Source: JAGQVA01 sp033764335
GTDB lineage: Bacteria > Bacteroidota > Bacteroidia > J057
Reading direction: 5' to 3'
NCBI GenBank assembly: GCA_033764335.1
Contig: JANRJC010000033.1
Span: forward strand, 1 to 64,000
Length of the DNA stretch: 64,000 nt
This document shows, piece by piece, positions 25,573 through 33,717 of the stretch. Under the pieces are notes generated by a model. That model was not told the origin of the DNA, searched no databases, and saw nothing but the letters and a program-made list of their open reading frames with translations. Each line of letters begins with the position of its first letter. Position 1 is the first letter of the stretch. The position numbers and the translations under genes were made by a program.

Positions 25573-25603
25573 GTATTAAAGCACACCACCAAAAATCACA
25601 ATC

Positions 25604-26101
25604 ATGAAACAAGTATTTAGCAACCGGCTCCTGGGGCCGGTCGTAATAGGCATCTGGGCTGGGGTTATTTTCCGGTTTGCCGACAACTTTTCCTTTAACG
25701 ATGAAACCGCTCGTGCTTCAAAGGAAGACCTGACCATTGTACCCGTCATTGAATTTAAAGACAGTTTACACTTGCTGCTAAACTATGCCAATCCTTTCCA
25801 GGATTTTGGGGAAAGACAGTTAGCAGACACTGCCCTCGTTTTGCCTGCAAAATCTTTTCCGCCTCAACCGATTCTGCCTCCACCTTCGGTTCCGGAAATA
25901 TCCTACTTCGGCGGAGTAAGCCGTAACCCCAACACTGCTCCCACCGGTGTGATTTCGATAAGCGGACAGAGTTTTCTGGTGCGCGAAGGGGACAGCCTGC
26001 AAGGACTGCGGGTGAAAAAACTCACCGCCGAATCGGTTGTCCTAGCCTCCGGGACTCAAACCATTTGGGTAAAACAAAAACCGCTAAGCCTTTATCCATG
26101 A
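25604..26101 (+). CDS. GspC/PilP-like inner-membrane component
   Basis: A 165-residue protein with one N-terminal membrane helix (about 9-25, LLGPVVIGIWAGVIF), a proline-rich linker (about 83-98, FPPQPILPPPSVPEI), and a small C-terminal beta-domain (ISISGQSFLVREGDSLQGLRVKKLTAESVVLAS). That last domain resembles the HR/PilP domain of GspC, PilP and MSHA-type proteins, which bridges the inner-membrane platform to the secretin. It is the first gene of the filament operon, the usual place for gspC. Ends in an ATGA overlap with the next gene. Sequence similarity is weak, so the assignment rests on architecture and context. Confidence 0.62.
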   Translation: MKQVFSNRLLGPVVIGIWAGVIFRFADNFSFNDETARASKEDLTIVPVIEFKDSLHLLLNYANPFQDFGERQLADTALVLPAKSFPPQPILPPPSVPEISYFGGVSRNPNTAPTGVISISGQSFLVREGDSLQGLRVKKLTAESVVLASGTQTIWVKQKPLSLYP

Positions 26102-27336
26102 AATTTTCAGGCAGTACAATGGCTTATACCATGACGCTTACCCTCCTGATTGCAACTCTGCTGGGGAGCATTCTGACGGTCAACAAACATTACCGAAGGG
26201 TATTAAATGCTCGATACACGCAGGAAAGGGCAAGGGAAAACCTGGTTTCGGGCATGGCATTCCTGCTGAGCCGGAGACCTGCCGGCAGCGAAAGCCATGC
26301 AATCGGTTTGTTTGAATTTTCTCCGGATAGTTTTTATGCCGAAACGGAGGATTGGGGTTTGTTGCGGCTGGTACATGGAAAAGGTGTATATGCCCAATCA
26401 CAGGAGTTTCGCTCCTGTATGGTCGGCCAGCCGCTGGCGGTTTCGACAGCAGCACTTGTACTTACCGGGAGTAATATGCCCCTGACCGTAGCAGGCAACA
26501 CCCGCATTATGGGGGATGCTGTTCTGCCACGCAGGGATGTTTATGCCGGAAAAGTGGACGGAAGAAATTATACCGGGGAAAGAACGGTTTATGGCAAAAT
26601 CACCTCGCTGGACGAAATACCTTTTATCTACTCGAAAAATATTCCCGAGCAGGTAAAAAATATTCTCCTAAACCTTCCCGATCCGCTTGAAGGCATAATG
26701 GACTTGATGAATATAGAGGCAACCCAACCCTGGCAGGGGGAAGGCCTGGAAATCCGGCAAAGCCAGTCTTTACGGCTCGAAAATGTAAATCTGAGCGGAA
26801 AATGCCGCATTATATCCGGAGATCAGGTTTTTATTTCCTCCGCTGCCCGCCTAAACAACTGCCTGATTTTTGCCCGAAAAATTGTCATCGGTGCGGGTTT
26901 TTCCGGACGTCTCCAGGCTTATGCAACGGACACGCTCGAAGTCGGTGAAAATGTCAGGCTTACTTATCCATCCCTTCTCGGTGTGGCAAAAACCCACGCC
27001 ACTCCGGCTTATCTCTCCCTCGGAAAAGGAACGGTTCTGGAAGGGGAAGTGATCTTTGATCCAGGTTATATTCCGGTTGCTCGTAACCCCAAAGACTATG
27101 TGCTGATCGGCCCGGAGGCAACCGTTTATGGAGAAGTAAGGGCTGCTCACAATCTTGATCTCCGGGGAAAAGTGAATGGAAGAGTGATCGCAGGCAATCT
27201 TCTGCTCCGCACGGCGGGAACTTTATACATCAACTATTTGCTCGATGCGACCCTTAATCTGGGAGAACTTTCCCCCGAATTTGCCGGAGCCATCAGTGAG
27301 CCGCCCGAAGTTTTGAAGATCATTGAATGGCTGTAA
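26098..27336 (+). CDS. Membrane-anchored bactofilin-like/PilX-like component of the filament operon
   Basis: A 412-residue protein from the ATG at 26098. The N-terminal segment AYTMTLTLLIATLLGSILTV is a single helix like those of pilin-related PilX/GspK proteins, but there is no Glu at +5 after a Gly. The C-terminal half is a set of short right-handed-beta-helix or bactofilin-like rungs (LRLENVNLSGKCRIISGDQVFI, YVLIGPEATVYGEVRAAHNL, GKVNGRVIAGNLLLRTAGTLY). Its position between gspC-like and prepilin genes and the ATGA coupling make it part of the machine. It may stand in for GspK or act as a periplasmic scaffold. No named family is assigned. Confidence 0.6.
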   Translation: MKFSGSTMAYTMTLTLLIATLLGSILTVNKHYRRVLNARYTQERARENLVSGMAFLLSRRPAGSESHAIGLFEFSPDSFYAETEDWGLLRLVHGKGVYAQSQEFRSCMVGQPLAVSTAALVLTGSNMPLTVAGNTRIMGDAVLPRRDVYAGKVDGRNYTGERTVYGKITSLDEIPFIYSKNIPEQVKNILLNLPDPLEGIMDLMNIEATQPWQGEGLEIRQSQSLRLENVNLSGKCRIISGDQVFISSAARLNNCLIFARKIVIGAGFSGRLQAYATDTLEVGENVRLTYPSLLGVAKTHATPAYLSLGKGTVLEGEVIFDPGYIPVARNPKDYVLIGPEATVYGEVRAAHNLDLRGKVNGRVIAGNLLLRTAGTLYINYLLDATLNLGELSPEFAGAISEPPEVLKIIEWL

Positions 27337-27337
27337 G

Positions 27338-27811
27338 ATGAAAAAACATTTGTCTGCCTACCGCTTTCAGGGAAGTTCTTTGGTGGAAGTACTCACTAGT
27401 CTTTCAGTTTTGTCCATCACCTTTATGGGGGGCTGGATGTTGTTTCGCCTGATAATGGGGATTCATTCGCCCGTCGAAGAGTTTCGCACGCAACTGCTTA
27501 CTCGGCAGGTTTTGTATGAAACTTTTACAACGGAAGCTTTGCCCGGTGAAAAAATACTTATGGGCCGAACCCTTGTCCGTTCGGTTACTCTTTTAGAGAC
27601 ACAACCGCCTTTATTGGAAATCTCGGTCAGGTGTTATTACCAAAACCGCCTTCTCGAAACACGTACAATTATCACACCCTTAAGACAATTAAACCATGAA
27701 AAACTTTTTAAAACCAACGGTAAGGGCATTTACCCTTTTGGAAATGATGATCGCGATGACCCTGACGGGTTTGATCGTCCTGTACGGTCATCAGATGTTT
27801 CGGACTTTTGA
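27338..27811 (+). CDS. Prepilin-like protein (minor pseudopilin), with suspicious 3' end
   Basis: From the ATG at 27338, a class III prepilin leader: RFQG followed by SSLVEVLTSLSVLSITFMGG, with cleavage after Gly12 and Glu at mature position 5. The mature protein is about 100 recognisable residues (to IITPLRQ, about 27690). The frame then runs 116 nt into the next prepilin gene, giving an artificial-looking tail (FGNDDRDDPDGFDRPVRSSD). In the frame of the next gene there are TAA codons at 27681 and 27690, right before its ATG at 27696. A one-base indel in the last codons, real or a sequencing error, would restore a normal gene end. Probably a GspI/J-type minor pseudopilin. Confidence 0.72.
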   Translation: MKKHLSAYRFQGSSLVEVLTSLSVLSITFMGGWMLFRLIMGIHSPVEEFRTQLLTRQVLYETFTTEALPGEKILMGRTLVRSVTLLETQPPLLEISVRCYYQNRLLETRTIITPLRQLNHEKLFKTNGKGIYPFGNDDRDDPDGFDRPVRSSDVSDF

Positions 27812-28148
27812 TCATTCAAAAGGAACTTACCTCCGGGCGATCCTTCATTCGCTGGACTTAAGCAGAGTCATCAATCAGACCGCCCATGATTTATGGTATT
27901 CTTACGACTTACTTCCCGATGCGGGCAGTCCGGATATTCTGATCGCGCTGGCCGATGTACAGGGTTTGCCACAGGTACACTACCTGATTTCCGATTCTGC
28001 CCTGATACGGGTGGAAGCTGAAAGAAAAGATACCCTACAAGGAATTAAAGCCCGTGTTTATCCAAGAGCAATGACTCTTTACGACTCTTCCCGACAATTT
28101 TATCAGACATTTTTTCTACCAGAACGAAGTTTTGCGATACGCCCATGA
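27696..28148 (+). CDS. Prepilin-like protein (minor pseudopilin)
   Basis: A 150-residue protein with a prepilin N-terminus: VRA followed by FTLLEMMIAMTLTGLIVLYG, with cleavage after Ala11 and Glu5 present; the Ala in place of Gly at -1 is tolerated by prepilin peptidases. The C-terminal domain (LSRVINQTAHDLWYSYDLLP, GIKARVYPRAMTLYD) looks like a GspJ-type minor pseudopilin. Stop codon overlaps the gspF start (ATGA). Confidence 0.75.
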   Translation: MKNFLKPTVRAFTLLEMMIAMTLTGLIVLYGHQMFRTFDHSKGTYLRAILHSLDLSRVINQTAHDLWYSYDLLPDAGSPDILIALADVQGLPQVHYLISDSALIRVEAERKDTLQGIKARVYPRAMTLYDSSRQFYQTFFLPERSFAIRP

Positions 28149-29287
28149 AAAATCTTCAAATCGGCGCGGGACAGTCGTTTATGCAGGCTGTTCCTGTGCC
28201 GAAAAATATTCCCAAAAGCGATTTCCTCGAACTGGAAATCAGGCTGGGGCCTGTGATTCCTTTATTGGAAAAACAGCGAATTTATCATCTGCTGGCCATT
28301 TTATTGCGTTCTGGACTGGGTATTCTGGATAGTATTCAGGTAGTGGCCGAACAAACTGCCCGTAAAGAAATCCGGCAGGTACTCACTCAAATGAGCGAGG
28401 AGGTAGAAGGCGGAAAATCCCTTTCTGCGGGACTGGAAACACAACCGGCAATCTTCAGCACATTCGAAGTGTATAACCTGCGTATGGGAGAACAGACCGG
28501 GAGGATGGCAGAAGTATTGGAGAATATGGCTGTATTTTTTGATAAAAAGGTCAAACTTCGCCGAAAGATCATCCAGTCGCTTTCGTACCCCGCTTCGGTT
28601 GTGGCGATTTCGGTACTTGTGCTGGCGTTTATGCTGGTTTTTGTAGTGCCCATGTTCCGCGATATTTTTGGGCGATTTGACGCCGAACTTCCGGCCATTA
28701 CCCAAATAGTTATAAAAATTGCGGACGTTTTCAGTTCATATATATGGTGGATCCTTCTGATTGCAGGAAGTGGAGGAGCAGCCATTTTTTCTCTACGAAA
28801 ACGCCTCTGGCTCCGAAAACGGGCGGCAGCTATACTGCTGAAAACCCCGCTGCTCGGCAATCTCGTGCTCAAATTACACCTCTCGCGACTTGCTTACAGC
28901 CTCGGGATGTTGCTCAATGCCCGTGTTACTCTTGATCAGGCACTGTTTCTGACCGCCGATATGATCCCCTTTTACCCGATTCAGATCGCCGTTGTAAAAA
29001 TCCGAAAAGCGATTGTCGAGGGCAGTACGCTGTACGACGCGGTGAGAAGGTGTGAAATTTTTCCGGTTTTTTTTGTTCAGATCGTTCGCGTGGGCGAACA
29101 GGCTGCCCGACTCGATGAAATGATGAGCCAGCTTGCCCGAAATATGGAAGAAGAAACGGAAATGGCCGTACAGCAGCTTACTCAGTTTATTGAACCCCTG
29201 CTCATTGTTTTTCTCGGAGGAATGGTCGCCCTGATTTTGGTTGCGATGTATCTGCCGATGTTTGAGTTGGGAAATGCCATTGGATAA
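28145..29287 (+). CDS. gspF: GspF/PilC-type inner-membrane platform protein
   Basis: A 380-residue type II secretion/type IV pilus platform protein. Two T2SSF domains are visible: residues about 45-165 (ILLRSGLGILDSIQVVAEQ, LSAGLETQPAIFSTFEVYNLRMGEQTGRMAEVL) and about 245-365 (LGMLLNARVTLDQALFL, IVEGSTLYDAVRRCEIFPVFFVQIVRVGEQAARLDEMM), each followed by a membrane helix, plus one around 150-170 and the terminal one (FIEPLLIVFLGGMVALILVAMYLPMF). This protein sits in the inner membrane and is moved by the GspE ATPase to build the filament. Confidence 0.93.
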   Translation: MKNLQIGAGQSFMQAVPVPKNIPKSDFLELEIRLGPVIPLLEKQRIYHLLAILLRSGLGILDSIQVVAEQTARKEIRQVLTQMSEEVEGGKSLSAGLETQPAIFSTFEVYNLRMGEQTGRMAEVLENMAVFFDKKVKLRRKIIQSLSYPASVVAISVLVLAFMLVFVVPMFRDIFGRFDAELPAITQIVIKIADVFSSYIWWILLIAGSGGAAIFSLRKRLWLRKRAAAILLKTPLLGNLVLKLHLSRLAYSLGMLLNARVTLDQALFLTADMIPFYPIQIAVVKIRKAIVEGSTLYDAVRRCEIFPVFFVQIVRVGEQAARLDEMMSQLARNMEEETEMAVQQLTQFIEPLLIVFLGGMVALILVAMYLPMFELGNAIG

Positions 29288-29308
29288 TCATTAAAAAAGA
29301 ACACAATC

Positions 29309-29716
29309 ATGAAAATTAAACTGACTTTTTCGGGCATGACCCTGACAGAACTCCTGGTCGTCCTCGCCATATTGGGAATCCTGCTTTTGCTCGCATTTCC
29401 GGTATTAAAACCCATTATTTCCCGAACCTACGCCATGGAAGCCCGCACCAACCTTCGGCACCTGGCCGAATTGCAGGAAGATCATTATATGACCCACCTC
29501 CAATATAGCACGGAGTTTCCGGCCATTGGTTTTGAGCAGGCCACTCTCGCCACCGAAACAAACGGCAACGCCCATTACCGTTTGGAAATCGTAAAGGCAG
29601 ACCGGGAAAATTTTACCGCCCGTGCCACTGCCGTAACCGATTTTGACAGAGACGGCCTGCTGAATGTCTGGGAAATTGACAAAAGCGGAAACCCCCGAGA
29701 ATTAATCCCCGACTGA
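29309..29716 (+). CDS. Major pilin/pseudopilin (GspG-like)
   Basis: A 135-residue prepilin: leader MKIKLTFSG, cleavage after Gly9, mature MTLTELLVVLAILGILLLLAFP with Glu5. The globular part (EARTNLRHLAELQEDHYMTHLQYS..., FTARATAVTDFDRDGLLNVWEIDKSG) contains a calcium-loop-like DFDRDG near the C-terminus, as in many major pseudopilins. Given its separate position, good leader and size, it is probably the main filament subunit. 21 bp after gspF. Confidence 0.85.
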   Translation: MKIKLTFSGMTLTELLVVLAILGILLLLAFPVLKPIISRTYAMEARTNLRHLAELQEDHYMTHLQYSTEFPAIGFEQATLATETNGNAHYRLEIVKADRENFTARATAVTDFDRDGLLNVWEIDKSGNPRELIPD

Positions 29717-29739
29717 AAATAACTTTTTATAAAGAACGC

Positions 29740-30231
29740 ATGACCGCTTTTTTTTTGACAATAGGGGCCGGGAACTGCCTCATTACGGCCTGCCAGGACT
29801 TCCGGTACAGAGAAATCCATCTGCTTCCCCTGATTTTTTTTGCCCTTTCGGGTGTTTTTTATCGCTACAGCGAAAGTGGCTGGGCTTTTCTCGGAGAATG
29901 GTTGACAAACCTGACTTTGCTTGCCAGTATGCTGAGCCTTGTATGGCTTTTTTACCGAATTAAGGGAACGAAAAAAGTGATGGATGTAAAAATGGGGTGG
30001 GGAGATGTGATTTTCCTTGCCATTTTGGGAATCTGGCTAAAACCCTTCTCCTTCCTGTTTTTTTACAGTGCCAATACTTTTTTGCTGAGCATTGTTTTTG
30101 TTTTGGGAAGAATGACCGGAATGATTCCGGAAACCTACCCGATTCCCCTGGCCGGAGTTTTAGGAATTGCCTTTTCTGTTTTTATGCCCTTGTGGCACTT
30201 CTTTTTACCCGAAAATTATTTTTACCCATGA
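29740..30231 (+). CDS. A24-type prepilin peptidase
   Basis: A 163-residue membrane protease with about five or six helices. The two catalytic aspartates of family A24 are visible: D20 in the first loop (CQDFRYREI, corresponding to D-x6-P/H) and D89 in MGWGDVIF (the GxGD motif). It lacks the N-terminal zinc-binding methylase domain of GspO/PilD, so it may cleave leaders without N-methylating the pilins. Ends in ATGA overlap with gspE. Confidence 0.85.
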   Translation: MTAFFLTIGAGNCLITACQDFRYREIHLLPLIFFALSGVFYRYSESGWAFLGEWLTNLTLLASMLSLVWLFYRIKGTKKVMDVKMGWGDVIFLAILGIWLKPFSFLFFYSANTFLLSIVFVLGRMTGMIPETYPIPLAGVLGIAFSVFMPLWHFFLPENYFYP

Positions 30232-31655
30232 AAACCCCTGACTTGGAAATAGACTTTCGGGCCACCGGCCTGCTCAAAGCAGAGGAAGCCCATTTTTTCC
30301 GCATTATTCCCGTGGCGATGGACGCCGAATCCATAACCCTTGCGGGCGATTCCCACTCCACGGAGCACCGGGTACAGATTCAATTGTTGCTGGGCAAATC
30401 AGTAAAATTCAACGAAATTTCTGCCGAAGCACTCAACGATATGCTTTCTTCAGTATATCCCCGTTCGGGGATTGCGGGCGGAAATCCCGGTCTTTCCGAC
30501 GCCGATGAATCTTCCGATGTCATCCGTTTCATCAACCGTACGGTTGATGAGGCGATCCGGCAAAAAGCCAGCGATATTCACTTTGAACGCTACGAGTCCG
30601 AAGCCCGAATCCGCTTCCGTTGGGAAGGCCAACTGGTCGAAAAATACGAGGTTTCCCTGCCTCGTTACAACGCGCTTATCAGCCGAATTAAAATCATGGC
30701 AGACCTTGACATTTCGGAACGCCGACTTCCCCAAGACGGGCGTATTAATATTGAGTCGGCCACCGGACCTGTGGATGTGCGTGTTTCTACTCTCCCCGGA
30801 AAATACGGCGAAAAAGCTGTTCTGCGGCTGCTCATACGTTCGCCGGAACACCTTCAGATCGCTCATCTGAATTTTGGCAGCGAAGAAGAAAAACGCTTTC
30901 GGCAGGCAATTACAAAACCCAACGGGATAATCCTGATCACCGGCCCTACCGGAAGCGGAAAAACTACCACGCTCTACGCCACCCTCAACCACCTCAACCG
31001 CCCCAATAAAAATATTCTTACCGCCGAAGATCCGGTAGAATATAATCTCGCCGGCATCAATCAAGTACAGGTGCGCGAGGACATCGGGCTGAGTTTTGGT
31101 CGTACACTCCGGGCATTTCTCCGGCAGGACCCTGACATTATCATGGTCGGCGAAATCCGCGACGCAGAAACCGCTCAAATCGCCATAAGAGCCGCGCTTA
31201 CCGGACATTTGGTTTTTTCTACCCTCCACACCAACAGCGCAGGAGACGCCATTACCCGCCTCTTGGACATGGGCATTGCCCCCTATTTACTGGCGGCATC
31301 GCTGCGTTTGGTTGTCGCCCAGCGACTCGTCCGAATTCTTTGTCCAAATTGTAAGTTTTCTTCCGAAGAAATCCTCTTCCCGGAACTCCAGCAGGTTTCC
31401 GGAATTCATCTCCACTATATGCCCAAAGGCTGTAGCAATTGTTTTTTTACCGGATACACCGGACGAAAAGCCGTGTTTGAAGTTCTGCCCATAGATAAAA
31501 ACCTCGGCGATAAGATCAAAGCCGGTGAGGCAGATATTCCGGCTTATATGCAGGTCAATCAGATTTATTCATTAACTCAAAATCTTAAAAAGATGGTTTC
31601 CGAAGGGATGACTTCCCTCGAAGAAGCCTATATGCACTGGAACCATGAAAACTAA
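30228..31655 (+). CDS. gspE: GspE/PilB-type secretion ATPase
   Basis: A 475-residue hexameric ATPase powering filament assembly. Start at the ATGA overlap (30228). N-terminal T2SSE-N-like region (about 1-90), then the catalytic domain: SDIHFERYE (about 110, the Asp box start), Walker A GPTGSGKTTT (about 239-248), Asp box TAEDPVEY, Walker B DPDIIMVGEIRD, His box FSTLHTNSA, and a C4-type zinc element CPNCKF...CSNC near 370-405. All motifs are intact. The long upstream extension of the frame (from 29997) overlaps the peptidase gene and is not real. Confidence 0.95.
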   Translation: MKTPDLEIDFRATGLLKAEEAHFFRIIPVAMDAESITLAGDSHSTEHRVQIQLLLGKSVKFNEISAEALNDMLSSVYPRSGIAGGNPGLSDADESSDVIRFINRTVDEAIRQKASDIHFERYESEARIRFRWEGQLVEKYEVSLPRYNALISRIKIMADLDISERRLPQDGRINIESATGPVDVRVSTLPGKYGEKAVLRLLIRSPEHLQIAHLNFGSEEEKRFRQAITKPNGIILITGPTGSGKTTTLYATLNHLNRPNKNILTAEDPVEYNLAGINQVQVREDIGLSFGRTLRAFLRQDPDIIMVGEIRDAETAQIAIRAALTGHLVFSTLHTNSAGDAITRLLDMGIAPYLLAASLRLVVAQRLVRILCPNCKFSSEEILFPELQQVSGIHLHYMPKGCSNCFFTGYTGRKAVFEVLPIDKNLGDKIKAGEADIPAYMQVNQIYSLTQNLKKMVSEGMTSLEEAYMHWNHEN

Positions 31656-33717
31656 TTCACACCACGCTTGCCCTTTCCCTTTATGCCTGATTTTGGGGGT
31701 TATAGGGGCCTTCTTTTTCCCTTTCGCGGGGTTTTCGCAGCCCCATGAACGGGTAGAAAAACTCGCCGCTCAACTGGATTCTCTTTCCCTTATCATACCA
31801 GGTCTGAATGAAAAAACGACCCTTTCGATGCGGGAAATTTCCCTGGCCGAATACGTCCGCGCGGTAGGAATGGAACATCGTGTGAGCGTTTTTATCGAAG
31901 ATACCCCCGGCATTGTTCTGACTACCCACCTGACCGACGAACCGGTGAAGTCGGTGTTTTTATTTGTTTGTAAACATTTTTCCTACACCATCCAGCCTAC
32001 CGGTTCGATTTTGGTATTTTTTCCCTGGGAAGAGCCGACATCCGAACCGGAGAAACCTATCCCCAAGTTGCCGATCATCCGTTTTTCGGAGGGAAAATTG
32101 TCGTGTGACCTGAAAAACGACAGTATTTATCCTGTGCTGAAAATGCTTTCAACGCTTACCGGACGCAAGCTGATTACACGACCGGGAACCGAAGGATTAC
32201 TGACGGCATTTTTACCACCTACCCATCCCGATACCGCATTGGAAGCCATTTTTATCGCCAACGGTTTCAAAATCAGCAATAGCCGAAAAGGGTTCCAAGT
32301 AGTTCAGTCGGTGGAAAATCTTTTACATACCACCCGCCCGGGAAACGCTGACTTTTCCATCGAAGCTTTTACCGATGCCGACCAGGAGTACCTGGCATTG
32401 GAGGCAGTCGAAGCTGACCTCGAAACCCTGATTCGGGAGATATTTGAAGAACTCGATTCCGACTACCTGATTTATGAACGTCTGGAAGGGAGAGTTACCC
32501 TTCATGCAGAAATTACCCGGTTGGATGATATCCTCAAATACCTGCTTCAGGGAACCCCTTATACCTTCAAACGCGAGGGCAAACTTTATCTCATTGGCAC
32601 CCGAGAACAACCCGGGCTGAATACCACGCGGGTGGTCACGATGAGATACCGTCCAACCTTCCAGGCAATGGACCTGATCCCGGGTGCAGAACCGGGTGCA
32701 GGAGAAATGATCCAGCCGCCGGTAATACGGCAGACGTTTCCGGCCCGCCAGCAAACCTATCCGGAAAATAATTATGGGGGCGAACAATCCACAGGCTTAT
32801 TTAGCCCCGGGCTTTCCATACCCGAAACCCATACCACACCGCCGCAAATCTCCCGAATAAAAGCCGGAGAGGTAGAAATAATTGAATACCCCGAATTAAA
32901 CCGCCTCATCCTCAAAGGCCCGGTAGAGCAGGTGGATGAAATCGAAAAATTCCTCGAAGAAATTGACCGCCCCGTCCCGATGGTAAAAGTAGAAATGATT
33001 GTGGTGGAAATAAATAAAAACCGACTGACCAATACCGGCATTCGTGCGGGATTAGGAGATACCGGTGATTCTTCCCTGGTAAAAAACCTGTTTCCCGGTA
33101 TTGATTTTTCGGCAACCGGAGAAGAAATCAATAACCTTCTTTCTAATATCCCGGGGTTAAGTCCGATTGGAGTGTTGGACGAAAATTTTCACCTGCGGCT
33201 TCACGCTTTGGAGACAAGAGGAAATGTAAAAGTGAGGATGAAACCCGTCCTATCCATGCTTAACGGAAGAGAAGCCAGCCTGACCATTGGACAGACACAA
33301 TATTTTTTACTCGAAACACAGACAGCGAGTACCGGAGCGGTGAGCAACTTCCAGCAGTTTACCCAGCGGTTTGAGCGCATTGATGCCAATGTAACCCTTT
33401 CGATTCGCCCCTATATTTCGGAAGGAGAAATGGTTACACTGGATGTGATCCCCGACTTTACCACGCCGGTGGGGTCGTTTGATGCCGACATACCCCCTAC
33501 CATTTCTACCCGAAGGTTTATCTCTTCCATCCGTGTCAAAAACGGCGAAACCGTCATTCTGGGTGGATTAAGCCAGGAGGAATCGCGCGAAAACACCGAA
33601 GGGTTACCCCTTCTCAGCCGGATTCCAGTATTAAAATGGCTGTTTGGCAACGTGGACAAAAACAAGTCCGAATCTTCCCTTATTATTTACCTGACCCCTA
33701 CCATCCAATATCAATGA
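31645..33717 (+). CDS. gspD: Secretin (GspD/PilQ-type outer-membrane channel)
   Basis: A 690-residue secretin with a signal peptide (about 1-31, ending AGFSQ). Residues about 50-125 and 140-330 hold N-domains (STN/secretin_N-like: ISLAEYVRAVGMEHRVSVFIEDTPGIVL, TLIREIFEELDSDYLIYERLEGRVTLHA). Residues about 400-455 are a further N3-like ring (IEYPELNRLILKGPVEQVDEIEKFLEEID). The C-terminal secretin domain is about 455-690 (VKVEMIVVEINKN, VRMKPVLSMLNGREASLTIG, VKNGETVILGGLSQEES, LPLLSRIPVLKWLFG, SSLIIYLTP). It forms the gated outer-membrane pore. Overlaps gspE by 11 nt and the following gene by 4 nt. Confidence 0.94.
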   Translation: MKTNSHHACPFPLCLILGVIGAFFFPFAGFSQPHERVEKLAAQLDSLSLIIPGLNEKTTLSMREISLAEYVRAVGMEHRVSVFIEDTPGIVLTTHLTDEPVKSVFLFVCKHFSYTIQPTGSILVFFPWEEPTSEPEKPIPKLPIIRFSEGKLSCDLKNDSIYPVLKMLSTLTGRKLITRPGTEGLLTAFLPPTHPDTALEAIFIANGFKISNSRKGFQVVQSVENLLHTTRPGNADFSIEAFTDADQEYLALEAVEADLETLIREIFEELDSDYLIYERLEGRVTLHAEITRLDDILKYLLQGTPYTFKREGKLYLIGTREQPGLNTTRVVTMRYRPTFQAMDLIPGAEPGAGEMIQPPVIRQTFPARQQTYPENNYGGEQSTGLFSPGLSIPETHTTPPQISRIKAGEVEIIEYPELNRLILKGPVEQVDEIEKFLEEIDRPVPMVKVEMIVVEINKNRLTNTGIRAGLGDTGDSSLVKNLFPGIDFSATGEEINNLLSNIPGLSPIGVLDENFHLRLHALETRGNVKVRMKPVLSMLNGREASLTIGQTQYFLLETQTASTGAVSNFQQFTQRFERIDANVTLSIRPYISEGEMVTLDVIPDFTTPVGSFDADIPPTISTRRFISSIRVKNGETVILGGLSQEESRENTEGLPLLSRIPVLKWLFGNVDKNKSESSLIIYLTPTIQYQ

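Noticed and set aside
29997..30227. N-terminal extension of the GspE frame
   Set aside because: It lies entirely in the prepilin peptidase gene in another frame; the ATGA start at 30228 is the natural one.
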